NCBI GenBank assembly: GCA_003993805.1
Contig: RSEF01000006.1
Location: 30,171,165-30,235,164 of the forward strand
DNA length: 64,000 nt
DNA from: Himantopus leucocephalus
Lineage: Eukaryota; Chordata; Aves; Charadriiformes; Recurvirostridae
Direction: 5' to 3'
Under the pieces are notes generated by a model. It had not been told where the DNA came from. It was given only the letters and a program-made list of their open reading frames with translations, and did not search any database. The position numbers were made by a program, and so were the translations under genes. Below, in pieces: positions 61,801-64,000 of this stretch (positions are counted from its first letter, which is position 1; every line of letters starts with the position of its first letter).

Positions 61801-63934
61801 AAGCATCTCTTAGAATATGTAATTCTGTTACAGGTTTAAATGTATTCACTTTATTTTTAAGGGTTTTTCTTCTAAAATTACTTTTGAGTTTGCTTTGTTT
61901 CATTTATAGGTCCAAACAGCGGAAGGAGAGATGGAAGATTTTCAGAGGCAGCTTTCAACTCACCACAAGGGATCGCTATAAAAAATAATGTTATTTATGT
62001 AGCTGATACAGAAAATCACCTAATTAGAAAGGTAAATTTTCCATAAGGAAGTTGAAAATTTAATCTCTTATAGCTTATTCTACTTAGATGATGAAAATTT
62101 ACACCAGATTAATAACTCTCCAAATACCCTCAAGATCAGGAAGGAAATTTGGCCCAATAGCTTATAAATAAATGCTTGGTGCAGTTTGTTTTTTTGAAGG
62201 GCTACATATACTTTTGTGCTTCCTTTCAAATGAAGATGATATGCGCCACTTGTTCTAGCATAACTGATGTTAATTTTTTTTTTCCTTAGTGACTCTTACT
62301 TTCCTCTCGTGAGAAACATCTATTCTTAGTACTGGAAGCAAAAATTGTTTTTGTTTCACATCCAGTAGTATCAGATTCTTATCTAAAGTTACTGTACTAC
62401 TGTGGTTGTGTGAATATCTAAGCTTTTATTAGCTGTTTGCATCTCTAAAGTACAGGTAACTGCTTTAATTTCAGAATTGTCTGCATATGGATTTTTTTGA
62501 TTAAACACTTGCAAGGTTTTAGCGTGTAGTATGTTACTCTATATATATTGTCATCAGATCACTCTATATATATTGTCATCAGATCTTATATTTGGTTAGT
62601 CAAATTTAGAATAATCAGAAGTTAACTTTGTTGAAGCAATAGAATATTACCTTATTATTAAAAGTGTTTTATGCATCTCAGAAGATCTTGTACTCAGATC
62701 ATCACCAACGTGTCTGATTCATGATCAGAGGAGATACATCCTTACCCAGTTTCTGGTGCCATTGTACTGTTAAGTAGCTTCATTCTGTGTTTCATTTCAA
62801 AACACTGGTGCACAAACTCTCTGCACTGTATTCATTGTAGCAGCTACCAGGTTTTGTTCTGGAAAGGACCAAGGCTCCCTGTTGGTAAAGAAACACTGTT
62901 ACTAAAAATGAGTGGATTGCTCCAGGGTCCTCATCTTACTAATATTCATCACCAGCAGATTAAGTGTTGCAAGTAGCAGAGACAGCACAGAAACATCTGA
63001 CAATCTGTATCATACTGCTTCAGCATTTTTCATGATAATTACCTGTTCCCTTTCATCTAAATGTGCCATGAGGGTATCCGAGAATTAAAGCAATACAGCA
63101 GCTACAGGACATGCGTTCAAATGTTTGTGCAGGCCATGGGCCTTGCAAAAAGAATGCATGTACTGGTACAAACGTTAGAAGATGCTATGCATGAAAGACT
63201 CCCTTTTTATGTGATCATCACAATAAATTCATGAGAAGTATTGGAAGTCACATTAGAAAATAAGCAAAAGGTGAAGGAAAAATACAGGGATTTAGGTTGC
63301 AGAAATGAAATAAAATAAAAACATTTTTTTGCTCCAGGGCATGAAATAAACAGCAAACATAATTTGCTTTGTACAGATTATTTTATACAGAGATGGGAGA
63401 TACTGTTAGAGTATCTGAATTTTTATGTCATATTCCTATAAAAGTTTAAAATAAAACATCCACATCCATTGTCCATCTGAGTATTTCTCTAGAAAATTGT
63501 GATGCTTTTTTCTACAACTGCTGAGCAAACCTTGACAAAGCAGTGTTAATTTTTGTTGCATGTGGAAGAAAATTCTAGGCACATGGTTTTCCTGCTGCCC
63601 ACTGCTTCCCCCTTCCCACCCCTCCAACATCAGCAAGCATTCCGGTAAAATTATTTTCCTACAGAAATAAATAGCTGAAATTTGTTAGGATTTTTTTTAA
63701 TTTGTCAGCGAAAACTCTCTGGTTTTGACATGTAGCTCAAATTATCTGTAACTTCAGTCAAGTTAATGCTGTACATTTAGTGTGTATAATTTTACTTCCT
63801 GTAGATTGACCTGGAATTAGAGATGGTGACCACTGTAGCAGGCATTGGGATACAAGGTGTTGATAAGGAAGGTGGAGCAAAAGGAGAAGAACAGCCTATC
63901 AGCTCTCCGTGGGATGTGATCTTTGGAAATACAA
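49660..63934 (+). CDS. NHLRC2: NHLRC2, NHL repeat-containing protein 2 (3'-partial gene model)
   Basis: A cytosolic protein with a thioredoxin-like domain followed by an NHL beta-propeller; loss in humans causes the multi-organ FINCA disease. Five coding exons: 49660-49822, 51943-52095, 59023-59478, 61910-62031 and 63805-63934. All are in phase, 1,024 nt, giving the first 341 residues of roughly 720. The thioredoxin-like part has CCINC at residues 84-88 (exon 2) and continues through [12 protein letters not shown] and [14 protein letters not shown] in exon 3. The propeller begins with [14 protein letters not shown] and [13 protein letters not shown]. The ATG is in a GC-rich leader (GTCATGG, G at +4) and no in-frame upstream ATG exists. 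The last donor seen is GTATTG at 63935, so the gene continues beyond the window. It shares its promoter with DCLRE1A. Confidence 0.97.
49823..51942 (+). other. NHLRC2 intron 1
   Basis: The first 150 bp continue the CpG island. A poly(T) run with an ambiguous base (50159-50181) precedes an antisense ORF with splice-like borders (50335-50557), listed separately. The remainder is AT-rich and unassigned. Confidence 0.7.
50335..50557 (-). other. Unrecognised antisense exon-like ORF in NHLRC2 intron 1
   Basis: On the minus strand an acceptor-like TTTTACCTGCCCAG is followed by an open frame reading [20 protein letters not shown] and ending [14 protein letters not shown]. It is bordered by the donor-like AG|GTAAGT. 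The frame stays open past both edges and terminates at 50318. About 155 bp further along the minus strand is an A22 run. I do not recognise the protein. It may be part of an old retrocopy, an exon of an antisense transcript, or chance. Confidence 0.3.
51943..52095 (+). CDS. NHLRC2: NHLRC2 exon 2: thioredoxin-like active-site region
   Basis: Acceptor CTCTGTATTCCAG, donor GTAAAA. It reads [20 protein letters not shown], then [20 protein letters not shown] and [15 protein letters not shown] is the CxxC-type centre of the thioredoxin-like fold. Confidence 0.97.
52096..59022 (+). other. NHLRC2 intron 2, 6.9 kb
   Basis: AT-rich, without recognised exons on either strand. It contains a long interrupted poly(T) tract (57820-57875) with an ambiguous base at 57863. 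Confidence 0.65.
57820..57875. repeat. Interrupted poly(T) tract with an ambiguous base
   Basis: Three long T runs are separated by CCC and by N at 57863, ending in CCCCC. It is likely a polymorphic or poorly resolved homopolymer. Confidence 0.9.
59023..59478 (+). CDS. NHLRC2: NHLRC2 exon 3: end of thioredoxin-like domain, first propeller blade
   Basis: Acceptor TTTTTCCTTTCAG, donor GTAAGG. It reads [20 protein letters not shown], continues through [20 protein letters not shown] and [19 protein letters not shown], and enters the first NHL motif [20 protein letters not shown]. Confidence 0.97.
59479..61909 (+). other. NHLRC2 intron 3
   Basis: A G/T-rich low-complexity tract occupies 59896-59988 (GTTTT and GGTGGT runs). 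The remainder is AT-rich with nothing recognised. Confidence 0.6.
61910..62031 (+). CDS. NHLRC2: NHLRC2 exon 4: NHL repeat
   Basis: Acceptor TTTCATTTATAG, donor GTAAAT. It completes a split Gly codon and reads [20 protein letters not shown], then [20 protein letters not shown], a textbook NHL repeat. Confidence 0.97.
62032..63804 (+). other. NHLRC2 intron 4
   Basis: It contains a perfect 25 bp tandem duplication at 62536-62585. No other element was recognised. Confidence 0.65.
62536..62585. repeat. Perfect 2 x 25 bp tandem duplication
   Basis: The unit ACTCTATATATATTGTCATC plus AGATC at 62536-62560 is repeated exactly at 62561-62585, with no mismatch. Confidence 0.95.
63805..63934 (+). CDS. 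NHLRC2: NHLRC2 exon 5: NHL repeat (last in window)
   Basis: Acceptor TTACTTCCTGTAG, donor GTATTG. It reads [20 protein letters not shown], then [20 protein letters not shown] and GNT, leaving in phase 1. The gene continues beyond 64,000. Confidence 0.95.
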
Positions 63935-64000
63935 GTATTGTATCAGTTGAGCTTTTAACATCTCATATTTACACATGCATGACTGTTTGCTAAATGTTTT

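Overview
This 64 kb window is vertebrate nuclear DNA, most likely from a bird. It holds parts of three adjacent genes, read by chaining exons across canonical splice sites with matching phases. Gene order and orientation are the same as at human 10q25.3: PLEKHS1 (+), DCLRE1A (-), NHLRC2 (+). Support for a bird or other sauropsid is an old CR1 LINE copy, sparse interspersed repeats, short introns and a 15 kb intergenic space. The species cannot be told from the sequence.

Region 1 (1-14,948): the 3' part of PLEKHS1 on the + strand. Twelve coding exons join without a frame break (1,314 nt, 437 residues plus stop). They encode most of a PH domain, a Ser/acid-rich linker with a YxxM motif, and a C-terminal module that looks like half of a PDZ domain. 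The first coding exon or exons lie upstream of the window or were not recognised.

Region 2 (14,949-30,342): the gap between the convergent 3' ends of PLEKHS1 and DCLRE1A. I see no protein gene. It contains a 675 bp solo LTR of an old endogenous retrovirus, on the minus strand, with a 4 bp target duplication, TATA box and poly(A) signal (23,901-24,575). The rest is simple repeats and unassigned sequence.

Region 3 (30,343-48,533): complete DCLRE1A (SNM1A DNA crosslink-repair nuclease) on the minus strand. Nine coding exons total 2,988 nt (995 residues plus stop). The UBZ4 zinc finger, PIP box, HxHxDH metallo-beta-lactamase motif and beta-CASP motifs are intact. Intron 3 carries a decayed CR1 LINE in antisense, and another intron carries an old MIR-like SINE.

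Region 4 (48,534-49,659): a 1.1 kb GC-rich, CpG-rich divergent promoter shared by DCLRE1A and NHLRC2, with an E2F-type site, an inverted CCAAT box, a GC box and a 30 bp GC-rich tandem repeat.

Region 5 (49,660-64,000): the first five coding exons of NHLRC2 on the + strand, encoding a thioredoxin-like domain with a CCINC motif and the first NHL repeats. The gene runs off the right edge. Its intron 1 contains an antisense ORF bounded by good splice sites near a poly(T) tract, the least explained object in the window.

I found no bacterial-type system, CRISPR array, tRNA or rRNA. All three ambiguous bases (29,764, 50,181, 57,863) sit in A/T homopolymer runs.
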